This document shows, piece by piece, positions 1-9,837 of a DNA stretch of 64,000 nucleotides. Source of the DNA: Neoceratodus forsteri (lineage: Eukaryota > Chordata > Ceratodontiformes > Ceratodontidae); assembly GCA_016271365.2 (NCBI GenBank), contig JADMNL010000028.1:52842001-52906000 (forward strand). Direction: 5' to 3'. A program made the position numbers and the translations under genes. A model generated the notes under the pieces. The model did not search any database. It had not been told where the DNA came from and saw only the letters and a program-made list of their open reading frames with translations. Every line of letters starts with the position of its first letter. Positions within the stretch are counted from its first letter, which is position 1.

Positions 1-216
1 TTGCGGAGCTTGGATCTCCAGAACTGCACACAGTACTCCAGGTGGGGTCTCACCAGCTGTCTGTACAGAGGGATAACAACTTCCTATTTTCTACTGGTGA
101 TTCCTCTCCTATGCATCCCAGTATCCCCAGCCCTCCTTACTGCCCTCTCACATTGCTTGCCCACCTTTAAGTCATCTGATATGACTACCCCCAGGTCCCT
201 TTCCATTTTGTTGTTG

Positions 217-1065
217 TTAGTATCTCACCCCCATTGTGTACTCTTCCCCTGGGTTTTTGTTTCCCAGGTGCATTACCTTGCACTTCTTAGCATTGAATCT
301 AAGCTGCCATACATTTGACCATTCCTCTAACCTTGCCAAGTCCCTTCTCATCCTTTCCACCCCACCTTGTGCATCAACTCTGTTGCAGATCTTTGTGTCA
401 TCTGCAAAGAGACATACTTTTCCTTCCAGTCCCTCTGCAATGTCACTTATAAAGACATTGAAGAGGACCGGTCCTAATACTGAACCCTGCGGTACCCCAC
501 TAGTTACCCCCCTTTCTTCAGAGTGGACTCCATTTACTATTACCCTCTGTGTCCTATTCTCCAGCCAATTCTTTACCCAGGCTATCATCTTGGGACCCAC
601 TCCCAGGCTGGCTAACTTGTATATTAATCTTTTGTGTGGGACTGAGTCAAATGCCTTGCTAAAGTCTAGGTAGGCCATGTCCACAGCCCCTCCCTGATCT
701 ACTACTTTGGTCACCCAGTCAAAGAAATCTATTAGATTCATCTGGCATGACCTTCCCACTGTGAATCCATGCTGCCTTGGGTCCTGTGCCCCTCTGGCCT
801 CTAGGTACTCAACAGTTCTTTTCTTCAGAAGTGATTCCATCATTTTCCCTATCACTGAGGTTAAACTAACAGGTCTGTAGTTTCCTGCTTCTGCCCTGCT
901 CCCACTTTTGTGAAGGGGAATCACATCTGCCCTCCTCCAGTCCTCAGGTACCTCCCCATCCTCCCATGATTTGTTAAAGAGGGTAGTCAGTGGTGCCACT
1001 AGTTCTACCCTTAGTTCTTTTAGAATTCTGGGATGAATCCCATCAGGCCCCATTGCTTTGTCCAC
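217..1065 (-). pseudogene. CR1 ORF2 reverse transcriptase domain (fragment)
   Basis: An open stretch of 282 codons covers the RT fingers and palm. Visible motifs in order are GPDGIHPRILKEL, GNYRPVSLTSVIGKMME, DFSKAFDSVPHKRL, GVPQGSVLGPVLFNVFI and the active-site box LFADDTKICNRV with both catalytic aspartates. The frame ends in a shift near 217, and the thumb region continues in another frame towards base 1. A normal CR1 ORF2 is about 900-1000 residues, so this is one domain of a broken protein. The methionine at 1065 is internal and not a real start. Confidence 0.9.
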
Positions 1066-1828
1066 CTTCAGTTTTAAGAGTTCTTTCAGAACCCTTTCTT
1101 TTGTAAATGGGCTAGTATCAACTTCTGTATCCAGAGTATTTCTATTGTTTGTTTTAGGTACCTCCCCCTCTTCATTTGTAAATACTGAGCAAAAATATTT
1201 GTTTAGTATCTTTGCCTTTTCACTGTCACCCTCTGCCCACCCCCCCTTTATTAAGCCTCACTATCCCTCCCTTAGTCTTCCTTCGCTCCCTGATGTACCT
1301 AAAAAAGGTTTTATCCCCCTTCTTAACTGAGTTGGCTATCTTTTCCTTGGTTCGGGCCTTTGCTGTTCTGACTGTCCTCCCAGCTTCCTTTTGCTTTAAC
1401 TGATACAATTCTCTGTCCTGCGCCTTCTGTGATTCCTTGTACTTTCTGAATGCTTTCTTTTTCTCTTGAACCTTCACTGCCACCTCCTTTGAGAACCATA
1501 GTGGTTTCTTACATTGTTTTGTTTTGTTTATTTGCTTCACACAAAGGCTTGTTACCTCTGTGATGGCAGTTTTTATTATTCCCCATTGTTCTTCCACCCC
1601 TCCTTCCTACCCATTTGCTAGTGCATTCCTTAGACACTCACCCAATTTGGCAAAGTCAGCCCTCCTGAAGTCCAGTACTTTTGCCTTTGTATGGCTTGAC
1701 TCTATTGCTGTGTTTATTGTGAACCATACTATTCGATGGTCGCTAGTTCGCAGATGGCTACCCACTTCTACATCTGTGATCCTCTCTCCATCTTAATTTG
1801 AGACAACCAGGTCTAAGATTGCTCCCTC

Positions 1829-2290
1829 TCAAGTGGGTTCCAATACTGGTTGTCTAAGGCATGCCCCCTGTAGGGCATCTAGAATAACCCCAATCTTAGA
1901 AGCGGCTGCTGCAACTGCACTCCAGTTAACATCTGGCATATTCAGATCACCCATCAGCAATATCTCCCCTTTATCTGCCATTCTAAGTATACTTTCTATC
2001 ATTTCCTTGTCCATTTCCTCCCCCTGAGAGGGGGGTCTGTATACAACCCCTGTGCGGATTGTGGTGCCATTGTCTGCCTCCAAATTGACCCACAGTGCTT
2101 CTTCTCCTCCCTGTTTGCCCTTTTGTTCTGTTGCTTTGATTTCTTCCCTTATTTAGAGAGCTACTCCTCCTCCTCTTTTACCCTCCCTGTCCCTCCTGTA
2201 GATAGTGTATCCTGGTATGTTTACGTCCCAGTCATGGTTCTGTGTGTACCATGTTTCTGTGACTGCCACAATATCCAGATGTTCCTCCTC
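1829..2290 (-). pseudogene. CR1 ORF2 endonuclease domain (fragment)
   Basis: Two adjoining minus-strand frames encode the AP-endonuclease-like (EEP fold) domain. The upstream part holds DIVAVTETWYTQNHDWDV, whose TETW glutamate is a metal ligand. The downstream part holds GVVYRPPSQG and LLMGDLNMPDVNW, the latter with the catalytic Asp and Asn of the GDLN motif. A frameshift lies between the blocks around 2085-2150. The N-terminus is missing because the element begins at the junction with the oppositely oriented CR1 near 2290. Confidence 0.85.
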
Positions 2291-3035
2291 AGAGAAGGGT
2301 GAGGTGGTGTGCACTGGAGTGGTATACAGGCCACCAGGGCAACCACAAGGGGTGGACAACCAGATGGTCGAGGAGATACTGAGGATGGTGACAAAGGGGG
2401 AGGTGCTGCTGATGGGGGATCTTAACCTGCCAGATGTGGAGTGGGAATCAATGACAGCAGCCTCATCCAGGAGCAGAGTGATTATAGACTCTCTCTTTAT
2501 AAGTGACATTGCAGAAGAACTGAAAGGAAAAGTATGTCCCTTTGCAGATGACACAAAGATCTGCAACAGGTTTGATACACAAGATGGAGTGGAAAGGATG
2601 AGAAGGGACTTGGCAAGGTTGGAGGAATGGTCAAATGTATGGCAGCTCAGATTCAATGCAAAGAAGTGCAAGGTAATGCACCTGGGAAACAAAAACCCAG
2701 GGGAAGAGTACACAATGGGGGGTGAGATACTGACAACAGTAAAAATGGAAAGGGACCTGGGGGTAATTATATCAGATGACCTAAAGGTGGGCAAGCAATG
2801 TGAGAGGGCAGTAAGGAAGGCTGGGGGATATTGGGATGCATAGGGAGAGGCATCAATAGTAGAAAACAGGAAGTTGTTATCCCTCTGTACAGACAGTTGG
2901 TGAGACCCCATCTGAGTTACTGTGTGCAGTTCTGGAGACCCCATCTCCGCAAAGACATAGACAGAGTGGAGGCTGTTCAGAGGACTGACACAAAATGGTG
3001 CAGGGTCTGCACCAGAAGACATCATGAAGAAAGAC
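2291..3035 (+). mobile_element. CR1-type LINE with internal deletion
   Basis: The plus strand opens in the endonuclease domain (GVVYRPPGQPQG, LLMGDLNLPDVEW). At about 2490 it jumps in frame to the end of the RT palm (FISDIAEELKGKV, FADDTKICNRF) and runs to the thumb (RPHLSYCVQFWRPHL). Roughly 1.7 kb of CR1 coding sequence is therefore absent between endonuclease and RT. Reading is open from 2205 to 2843 and then shifts. The sequence changes to an unrelated repeat at about 3035, before the usual CR1 3' end. Its 5' end abuts the minus-strand CR1 at about 2290. Confidence 0.85.
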
Positions 3036-3038
3036 TAA

Positions 3039-3605
3039 GAACCCTGTGTGCAAACACTGAGGCAAGGGTTATCCCAAAGGGCATTTGGCTGGGAAGCCAA
3101 GTTTCAAGAAAATATGAAATCACACATGCCCTCACAATGCAAAGCATCATGGGCTGCATATGCAAATCACCACAGAATGTTAGGCTGGTCCAACTTTAAG
3201 CAAAATTGCATGGTGCCGAAAGGCCTCTCACACAGTTTGCAAAGGGTGCCAACAGAAGACATAGACACGTGTTTCGTCCTACCAGGACTCAAAAGTATGC
3301 CTCGTCTGCTCGACACCCCAGTGGGCTAGACCAGCTACCCTAAGACAGTGTGTCTTGGATATGTTGTGGTGAACCCATTAAAATAAAAAACTATTTAAAA
3401 GACAAAGAACCTCTGTGTGCAAACACTGATGCAAGGGTTACCCCAAAGGGCATTTGGCTGGGAAGCCAAGTTTCAAGAAAATACAAAATCACACATGCCC
3501 TCACAATGCAAAGCATCATGGGCTGCATATGCAAATCACCACAGAATGTTATGCTGGTCCAACTTTGCATTGTGAGGGCATGTGTGATTTTGTATTTTCT
3601 TGAAA
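3039..3605. repeat. Direct duplication with an inverted third copy
   Basis: A segment of about 155 bases at 3039-3195 (containing gggcatttggctgggaagcc) recurs almost unchanged at 3404-3565. The second copy is followed at once by an inverted copy of part of itself: 3566-3605 is the reverse complement of about 3471-3511. The spacer between the direct copies (3196-3403) contains acacgtgtttcgtcc. The unit sits between two CR1 fragments. The layout resembles a small non-autonomous element with terminal duplication, but no family is recognised. Confidence 0.7.
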
Positions 3606-4345
3606 GGATGTGGAAAGGGTGGAGCGGGTACAGAGGAGGGCGACCAAGATAGTGAAGGGGCTCTGCCATTTGCTCATATGAGGAAAGACTGGGAGTCCTA
3701 GACATGTACTCCCTGGAACAAAGGAGGGACACAGGGGACATGATAGGGACCTTTAAGTATCTAAAAAGGACCAATAATAGGGCTGGCAGTATAGCCTAGA
3801 GATTAGAGGAATGAGGTGTGAACAAGCTTGATACATCCAGCAGACCAGACCTGGGTATGATTCTCACAACCTCCACTTGCATAGTGTGTGGCTCTGAGCA
3901 AGTCACTTAACCGCCCAGTGCTCCCAGGGTGCCCCTGAAAACAGGCACTTGTGCCTAGTGGGCCTTACCTGGTTACCAAAAGACTAAAATAAAAAAAAAT
4001 AAAATAAATAAAAATAAAGTACTTACAGAGAACCTATTCCAATTGAAGGGATGTCCCAGGAAAAGGGGGCATGATCTCCAACTTGAGGGGGGGACATTTA
4101 GGGATAACATCAGGAAATACTTCTTTACTGAGAGGAGTATGGCCACCTGGAATGGGCTGCCTGGAATAGTCGTGGGCAAAAACACAGTGGGAGGGTTCAA
4201 GTGGGCTTGGGACAGACATTGTGGGATGTTAAAGAGACGGGGAAGGAAATCAGAGCAAGCCTAGGGAATGCTAGGCAAATGGGCAGATTAGGTGGACCTG
4301 GCGGTCCTTTTCTGCCGTCACATTCCTGTGTTCCTAATATCTCTG
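3606..4345 (+). mobile_element. CR1 LINE 3' end, split by a SINE
   Basis: Plus-strand CR1 ORF2 C-terminal sequence and 3' UTR. The segment before 3776 encodes the usual YEERL...LYSLE...GDMIGTFKYLK block in degraded form. It resumes after about 4019 with the block leading to RKYFFTERSMATWNGLPG and the arginine-rich end. The 3' UTR near 4290-4340 has the CR1 signature (cctggcggtccttttctgcc) followed by a short tail. A tRNA-headed SINE interrupts it at 3777-4018. Stops and shifts show it is dead. Confidence 0.85.
3777..4018 (+). mobile_element. tRNA-headed SINE with MIR-like central region and L2-like tail
   Basis: About 240 bases, inserted in a CR1 3' end. The head resembles a tRNA: tagcctagagattag could be a decayed box A, and gggtatgattctcac matches a box B of GGTTCRANNCC type. 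The body contains gagcaagtcacttaacc, a hallmark of MIR/CORE-type SINEs. The 3' part (cctgaaaacaggcactt ... ttacctggttaccaaaag) and the A-rich tail match, at roughly 80 percent by eye, the 3' end of the L2-like LINE at 22930-24338. This suggests mobilisation by that LINE family. No clear target-site duplication was found. Confidence 0.8.
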
Positions 4346-4917
4346 GCTGAACTCCAAGTTTTTGAGATAACCATGGCAGATTTTTTGGAATTATCTAATA
4401 CCAGTCTTGGACCAAGTTAATTAAATATTCTAGACAAAATTAGAGATCTGACAAATTAAACTTTGCATCTTCTCTTTTTACTAGTATCTGAATATAGTCT
4501 AATTCTTCTGGGTCCAGAGTCACAAAAACTCGCAAAGGCAATGCAAAATTTTGCATTATGCTTTGCGGTTGCCCAGGTGTCCAAAATTGCTATTCACAGT
4601 TGGATATAGCTTACCTGTGCTATCTGACGGTGAATAGGGGTGGTCTGAGGCAGCAGTGAACCCAGTACCACCAGCGCTACCCCAGAAGCACCACCCCACG
4701 TGCAGCCAGGAGCATGGCCCTGCAAGAAATAGGGCAGGAGTGCTATTTTCTATCCACAAAGGAAGCCATGCAAATAAGTCCATTGGGCATGCAAGGTGCT
4801 AGGTGGCCATTTGGATGCCTATTCTGGGCCATTTGCATAGGCTGTGTTGAGTGTAGCATGGTCCACCCATCGCCAACTGCCATCCCTTTGTTTAAAAAAA
4901 AAAAAAAAAAAAACAGC
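4346..4917. other. Unassigned spacer with a poly(A) run
   Basis: No coding sequence or recognised repeat is visible. An uninterrupted run of about 20 A lies at roughly 4892-4912, just before the tandem-repeat arm that follows. It could be the tail of an unrecognised retroposon. Confidence 0.4.
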
Positions 4918-5590
4918 TCACTGATGGTCTAGTGGTCCCTTTCTTCCCCTGATCGCCATCCTATTGATTATAAAACATATGTCCCTGGTGGTCTAGTGGT
5001 ACCTCCCCTCCCTGACTGCCGATCGCTGTCTTGTTGATAATAAAGAATATTTTCCTGGTGGTCTAGTGCTCCTTCCCCTTCTGCAATTGCAGCGCTCCGT
5101 CCACATGATAAAACTAAAAACATTTCCATCATGGCTAGTGGTTCCCCCCATCCCCGATCCGCCAATTGTCCATCCCAAATTTGCTGGTTGTATAAGAATG
5201 AACTGCCCCTGGTGGTCTAGTCGATCCCCCTTCCTATCCCTGATCCCCTGCTTAATGCCTTGAAATTGTGCCCTGGTGGTCTAGTGGACCCCCACTCTCA
5301 CCATCCCAGCAGGTAGTGCCCCCCACCGTGCTCCCCATCCTGAAACTGAGCTGGCTGACCAGCAAAGCCCTCCCTCTCCATTACAGCTGGTCACCAACTG
5401 AGCTATCAATGAGTGCATACTGTATGTATGCACTCGTTCATAGCTCTGTTAGTGACCAGCCATGGTGGGAGAGGGAGAGAAAGACTGTGCTGGTCACCTG
5501 CTCGATTTCAGGATGGGTGGGAGCAGGTGTGGGCCCTACCGTGGGGGTAAGTGGGTGGGGGTGCACTAGACTACAAGGGACAGTTCAATC
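4918..5590. repeat. Foldback element with tandem repeats in its arm
   Basis: Six units beginning with (c)tggtggtctagtgg start near 4923, 4986, 5056, 5130 (degenerate), 5211 and 5274, spaced about 63-80 bases apart. From about 5206 to 5590 the sequence is a long imperfect palindrome centred near 5423 (gtgcatactgtatgtatgcac). Left-arm catcctgaaa at about 5336 pairs with tttcaggatg at about 5508, and tgaactgcccctggtggtctag pairs with its complement ending near 5588. Long inverted arms with internal tandem repeats are the layout of foldback-type DNA transposons. No transposase frame is present. Confidence 0.75.
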
Positions 5591-5642
5591 TATTCAACCA
5601 GTGAATCAGGGATGGCTAGGAATCACAAGCCACCAGGGAGAT

Positions 5643-6085
5643 ACATACATACGAACATACGAAGAGAGTAGGCCATTTGGTCTGTCAAGTCTGCTCGCAT
5701 TGCAGGGTCCACAGCTTGAGCTAATGTCCCTGCTCTCCCTCCCCCCCTCCTGCCCACTGTCTTCAATGAGATGACCTCTTCCGGCAGTGCATTCCAAGTG
5801 TCCATCACCCTCTCTATGAAGAAGTACTTTCTGACCTCCCTCCTAAACCTCCCACCCTCCAGCTTAAGACTGTGCCCCCCAGTGTTATGGGTGCCACTCA
5901 GCTTAAAGAGACTCTCCTTATCAACCTTATTTATCCCTTTCAAGTACTTGAAGGTCCCAATCATGTCCCCCCTCTCTCCCCTGTCTTCCAGGGAGTACAT
6001 GTTCAGTGCTCTCAACCTCTCCTCATATGTCTTACCCTGCTGACCCACTATCATCTTTGTAGCCCTCCTCTGGAGCTTCTGTGGT
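5643..6085 (-). mobile_element. CR1 LINE 3' end fragment
   Basis: The minus strand encodes the CR1 ORF2 C-terminus: KTYEERLRALNMYSLEDRGE, FKYLKGINKV, RKYFFIERVMDTWNALPEEV. It ends with a 3' UTR that on the plus strand begins with the 8-base-type tail atacatacatacgaacatac at 5643. The frame is open for about 140 codons but has no N-terminal part. The 5' truncation is near 6085. This subfamily differs in sequence from the other CR1 pieces in the window. Confidence 0.85.
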
Positions 6086-6489
6086 GCCCTGAAGGTGGTA
6101 AGATGGATGTTAATGGGTGCTGGGTTTCCACATCAGTAAAAAGGGGTAATAAAGCAACTGTGTCGATGACACCAGTAACTTGCACACAAATTACTAACAT
6201 AGGTCCAAAAAGGGGTGGACATTGGCACCAGACAAACAGAGGCGAGAGTCCAGAAATAGATTCCAAATACTTCACAAGGTTTTATTCTTACCAAACCAGG
6301 GAGGGAAACACGGTCACGGGGAACACTTTCTACACTTACTCTCCTGTACGAGGAGGACTCTAAATAAAAGTCTGTAACAGTTCCTCTTTATGAGTAGTCT
6401 ACACTCCTATAATCAGCAAATCACTATATAATCCCTTCAATACTACCCTGAGGTGCACCTCTACCTAGGGCCTATTACCTGGAGTACTC
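6086..6489. other. Unassigned spacer
   Basis: No gene is visible. Bases 6271-6310 contain caaggttttattcttacc, which on the minus strand includes an AATAAA, so this may be the end of an unrecognised element reading leftwards. Nothing else can be named. Confidence 0.35.
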
Positions 6490-6730
6490 CACTTTAAGGA
6501 AAATAGCAGGACAAGAGGACACAGCATGAGATTAGAGGGAGGCTGATTAAGGGGTAATGTGAGGAAGTTCTTTTTCACAGAGAGGGTGGGGGATGCATGG
6601 AACTGCCTACCTCAGGAAGTGGTGGATATGAATACAGTGCAGGGCTTCAAACAGGCATGGGACATGCATAAGGGAGCAATACAAATGAGTATGAAAAGAT
6701 AGGCCATTGACAGAGTGAACCCCATTGGTG
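6490..6730 (+). mobile_element. CR1 LINE 3' fragment
   Basis: A short plus-strand relic of the CR1 ORF2 C-terminus. It corresponds to the segment from the GGRL-type stretch through the fffterv-type block (gaagttctttttcacagaga) and the stretch reading TVQGFKQAWDMHK in consensus (gggcttcaaacaggcatggg). It is truncated at both ends and carries stops. Identification rests on similarity to the better preserved CR1 copies at 9838-10737 and 40476-41434. Confidence 0.75.
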
Positions 6731-7389
6731 CTTCCGATTCACCAAGGCCAGACGAGCCAAGGACTACATAAAATAAGAAACAGGACAATGATGCAGAACA
6801 CTGTGGCAGAATATCTGGATAGCACTTCGATATGGATGACAAAACAAGAAAACGGATGGTACCTTTGTACCAGGCTAGGCCGTACTTTGGGGAAACTGTG
6901 AAGAGCAGAAAACAATAAACAGGATGTTGCAAATGACTGCGGCACGGTTCTTTGAAGATCTGCTGCTGGCAATTTCAAAGATGCATTGGAGACAACTTCT
7001 GGAGTACAATAAAGAAGATTGATCTGGATACCAATGTTGAACAGATTCTGGAAAGCTCTGGAAGACTGATTCAAACACCTTGCAACTTGGAAGACTGGCA
7101 ACAAAGCAATACTTTCTGGCACATTTACTGCTTGTAGCAATAGTTGCATGCAAAATAAAGTCTCAGTTCTTGATGCAGTGGTCTCTTATTCAGTCTCAAT
7201 ATTCAAATCACAGTAAATATACAGGCAATTCACTTTTCTGATAGAACCCTAACACTGGTGGACCTAACTAACAGGGGTCCCTCTGACTAAATCGGGTTCT
7301 TCCTGTTACTGCGACTCTGTATGGCTAGCTAGACTCCTTAAACATCCAGGGTCACTAATGCTGCTGGGCCCCTATAACACCTGGGGAAG
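6731..7389. other. Unassigned spacer
   Basis: No recognised gene or repeat. An aataaa occurs near 7153. The stretch at about 7250-7320 (ctggtggacctaactaacagg) already resembles degenerate units of the minisatellite that follows. Confidence 0.35.
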
Positions 7390-7960
7390 CTAAATGGCTA
7401 GCAGTGGGCCTAACTTGCTCTTTAAAATGGCAGAGCACGTGGCGGTGGGCCCTTTAAGAACTGGTGGGCTACCCTTGCCCCTTCAAGAACTGGTGGGCCT
7501 GACTTGCCCCTTTACACAGTGGTGGACCTAACCTGCCCCTTTAAGAACTTGTGGGCCTGACTTGCCCCTTTACACAGTGGTGGGCCTAACTTTCCACTTT
7601 AAGAACTGGTGAGCCTGACTTGCCCCCTTACACAGTGGTGGGCCTCACTTGCCCCTTTAAGAACTTGTGGGCCTGACTTGCCCCGTGGGTCATAAACTAC
7701 CCTTGCCCCTTTAAATACACATGCGGGCCTGTATTGCCCCTTTAAGAACTGGGCCTGGCTTTGTCTGCCCCCCCTTCGATCGCTGGGCCTTTATCTGGCG
7801 CGCCCCTTTTAAATTACTGGGCAACCCTGTAGCTGTGCCCCTTTTAAATCGTGGGCCTACTGGACTGTGTCCTTTTCAAATACACTGGGGCCCCTTTCTG
7901 GTCATTGGGATTTTCCTGGGTGAGCCCCTGCAAACACTCTGGGCTTCTTTTTAGCTTGTA
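7390..7960. repeat. Minisatellite with an exact 58-bp core period
   Basis: Units starting gacttgcccc lie at 7501, 7559, 7617 and 7675, giving three successive spacings of exactly 58 bases. Each unit is itself two diverged half-units of about 29 bases: cccctttacacagtggtggg and cccctttaagaactggtggg types. Degenerate half-units extend the array left to about 7390 and right to about 7960, where the period is lost. The open frames crossing it are by-products of the repeat. Confidence 0.85.
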
Positions 7961-8934
7961 GGTTGGCTTGGGCTACACTGACGCTTCACTGCCCAGCCAT
8001 GCCTCTTTCATAAATATTCATGCCCTACTGAGGCTTTTCCTTTTCTGTCCCCTTCCCTGTGGGCATTGCTATGCCTCGAAGGCTTAAATTATTCAAATGA
8101 GGAGCCCCTGACCCGCCCCCTCATGGCACTCGTCTGTCTTCTCTTGCACCTAGCACAAACTGTTAAAATACTCAAATACACTTTTTTTTTTACACAGTTC
8201 CAGGGTGAACAGCATGAAGGACTGTGCTGTCGCCGACTCACCACATCATTCGGACTTTCAGGATGCAGGTGGGAAGTGCAGTCTGGAGGGAGGGAGTTTC
8301 AGGCAGTTACAGGACGACTGGGGACCTCACAAAAGGTCCCAAAATAGCCAAAACAATGCGGCAACGCTACCGCCGCCACCGAGGGACTGAAATTGGATTT
8401 AAACTTTAAAAATAACAAACCGGGGCACCAAGCCCTTTTGGGTACACAACAGGACGTTTTTGGACTTTACAGGCAACTCGGGATGGCACCACAGACCAGA
8501 CACTTTACTCAGGTACCTTTTCTTCAGTGACTGGAGGCAGGAGGCACATAGCGGAGCCCTCGGGGACAGCTTCAGCCCTTCTGGCAAGTTCTTCTCGTCC
8601 CTCCTCACTTTTTGCGTCCTCATTCCTCCACAGTCACCATGATTCTCCCCGACAGTAACTTATTTTTTAAACTGCAGCACTCTGTATTCTGGTTCTGGAA
8701 GGCATAGCAGGTGCCACACAGTGAGCATTCCATTAGCTCAGCTCAACAGTCCATGAGCTGCAGCATGGCAGAAAGGCTTATTTTGTGCATTATTTCTAAA
8801 CTATTTACAATATTTTTGACAGGCTTTGTAACAGGGATTTGTGTTGGCACCTGGACATTTCTTGGGCACCTGTTTACTGTATTGAGGCACCTATAAACTG
8901 GCACTTTTCTATTCTTTATTTTTCTGTGGTGCTC
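7961..8934. other. Unassigned spacer
   Basis: No gene is recognised. A run of T lies at about 8182-8191. Several short frames are open on both strands (for example 8205-8390 and 8399-8623) but none resembles a known family. The region may be unique sequence or an old unrecognised repeat. Confidence 0.4.
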
Positions 8935-9182
8935 CCAACTCTGGAGCACTACACTTCTTCAGCAGGTTAATGTCCTTTTTGAAGTGTGAGCACCAGTACT
9001 GAACTCCGTACTCTAGATGCGGCCTTACCGGTGACCCGTACAAGGGCAGTATAACCTCATATCTCCTACTACTGAGTCCCCTAGATATGCATCCCAGCAT
9101 CTTATTTGCCTTTGTTGCTGCTTTCTTGCACTGTGTGGAGTGCTTCAGGTCACTAGCAATCATCACTCCCAGGCCTTCTCCT
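8935..9182 (-). mobile_element. CR1 LINE C-terminal fragment
   Basis: The minus strand encodes HSTQCKKAATKANKMLGCIS, then SRRYEVILPLYGSPVRPHLE and VQYWCSHFKKDINLL, the conserved thumb and C-terminal region of CR1 ORF2. The SHFKKDIN form differs from the RPHLRKDIDRVE form of the neighbouring copies, so this is a separate CR1 subfamily. Both ends are truncated and no 3' tail is present. Confidence 0.85.
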
Positions 9183-9185
9183 CCT

Positions 9186-9256
9186 CTGATGTGATGTGAT
9201 GTGGTGTGCTGTGCTGTGCTGTGCTGTGCTGTGGTGTGCTGTGCTGTGATGTGATA
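9186..9256. repeat. TGTGM pentanucleotide microsatellite
   Basis: About 14 tandem copies of 5-base units alternate between tgtga, tgtgg and tgtgc (for example gctgtgctgtgctgtg). The array directly follows the CR1 fragment. Confidence 0.9.
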
Positions 9257-9279
9257 GTGAATGAGATGTTTTTAATTTT

Positions 9280-9600
9280 GTCATAGGGATGGCGATCGGC
9301 AATTGGGGAAAGGAAAGGACCACTAGACCACCAGGAAAATATTATTTATTATCAATGGTGTTCAGCGATCAGTGATGTGAAGGGAAACTAGACCACTAGG
9401 GACATATTTTTTATTATCAATGGGATGGTGATTGGCGATCAGGAAAGGGAAGGGACCACTAGACACCAGGGACATAGGTTTTATACCTTAGGTGGGCTAT
9501 CAGGTGGGGGGAGGGACCACTAGCCACCTGGGACTTAGTTTTTACAACTCGGGTGGGGGAAGGAACCACTAGATGCCAGGGTCATAATGTTGGGGTTGGG
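9280..9600 (-). repeat. Inverted-orientation array of the foldback tandem repeat
   Basis: Units containing ccactagaccaccagg, the reverse complement of the tggtggtctagtgg motif of the 4918-5590 element, occur near 9318, 9388, 9451, 9513 and 9566. Spacing is about 53-70 bases. The orientation is opposite to the array at 4918, about 4 kb away. This could be the lone arm of a second foldback copy, or the far arm of a composite one. Confidence 0.75.
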
Positions 9601-9837
9601 GGATTGCAGCAGTACATATGCCAGTCGCTAGGGTTGCCCAGCATTGATAGAGATTTTCCTCAACGGTATTTGCTCTGCACAAGGGGACCTCAAAAAAGGC
9701 CTTTGCATGGAGCAAATACTTTGTGAACGGGACAGCGCTGATATGCAGGTCCCATTCCCCTCATTTGCATCATGGCGCCTCCACACTTTCTCCTGGTGCA
9801 AGACTGGCTTAAGGGTGCAAACTAGGCTTTTGTGAAT

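Larger units (their letters stand above)
1..2290 (-). mobile_element. CR1-type LINE, 3' end beyond the window edge
   Basis: Read on the minus strand, this stretch carries in order an endonuclease domain, a linker and a reverse transcriptase of CR1 type, then continues off the left edge. The first 60 bases, reversed, encode the CR1 ORF2 C-terminal region (the segment usually reading RPHLEYCVQFW). The linker (1226-1597) is basic and rich in Lys and Arg, normal for CR1 between endonuclease and RT. The element starts at about 2290, where it meets a second CR1 head to head. Several frameshifts separate the coding blocks, so it is a decayed copy. CR1 elements transpose by target-primed reverse transcription and are commonly 5' truncated. 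Confidence 0.9.

Noticed and set aside
2153..3025. A 290-codon minus-strand frame
   Set aside because: Most of it is the antisense of the plus-strand CR1 at 2291-3035. Only its last part (2290-2153) is real CR1 endonuclease coding.
3777..3860. Possible tRNA gene
   Set aside because: Only decayed promoter boxes remain, no cloverleaf can be closed, and it continues into a SINE body.
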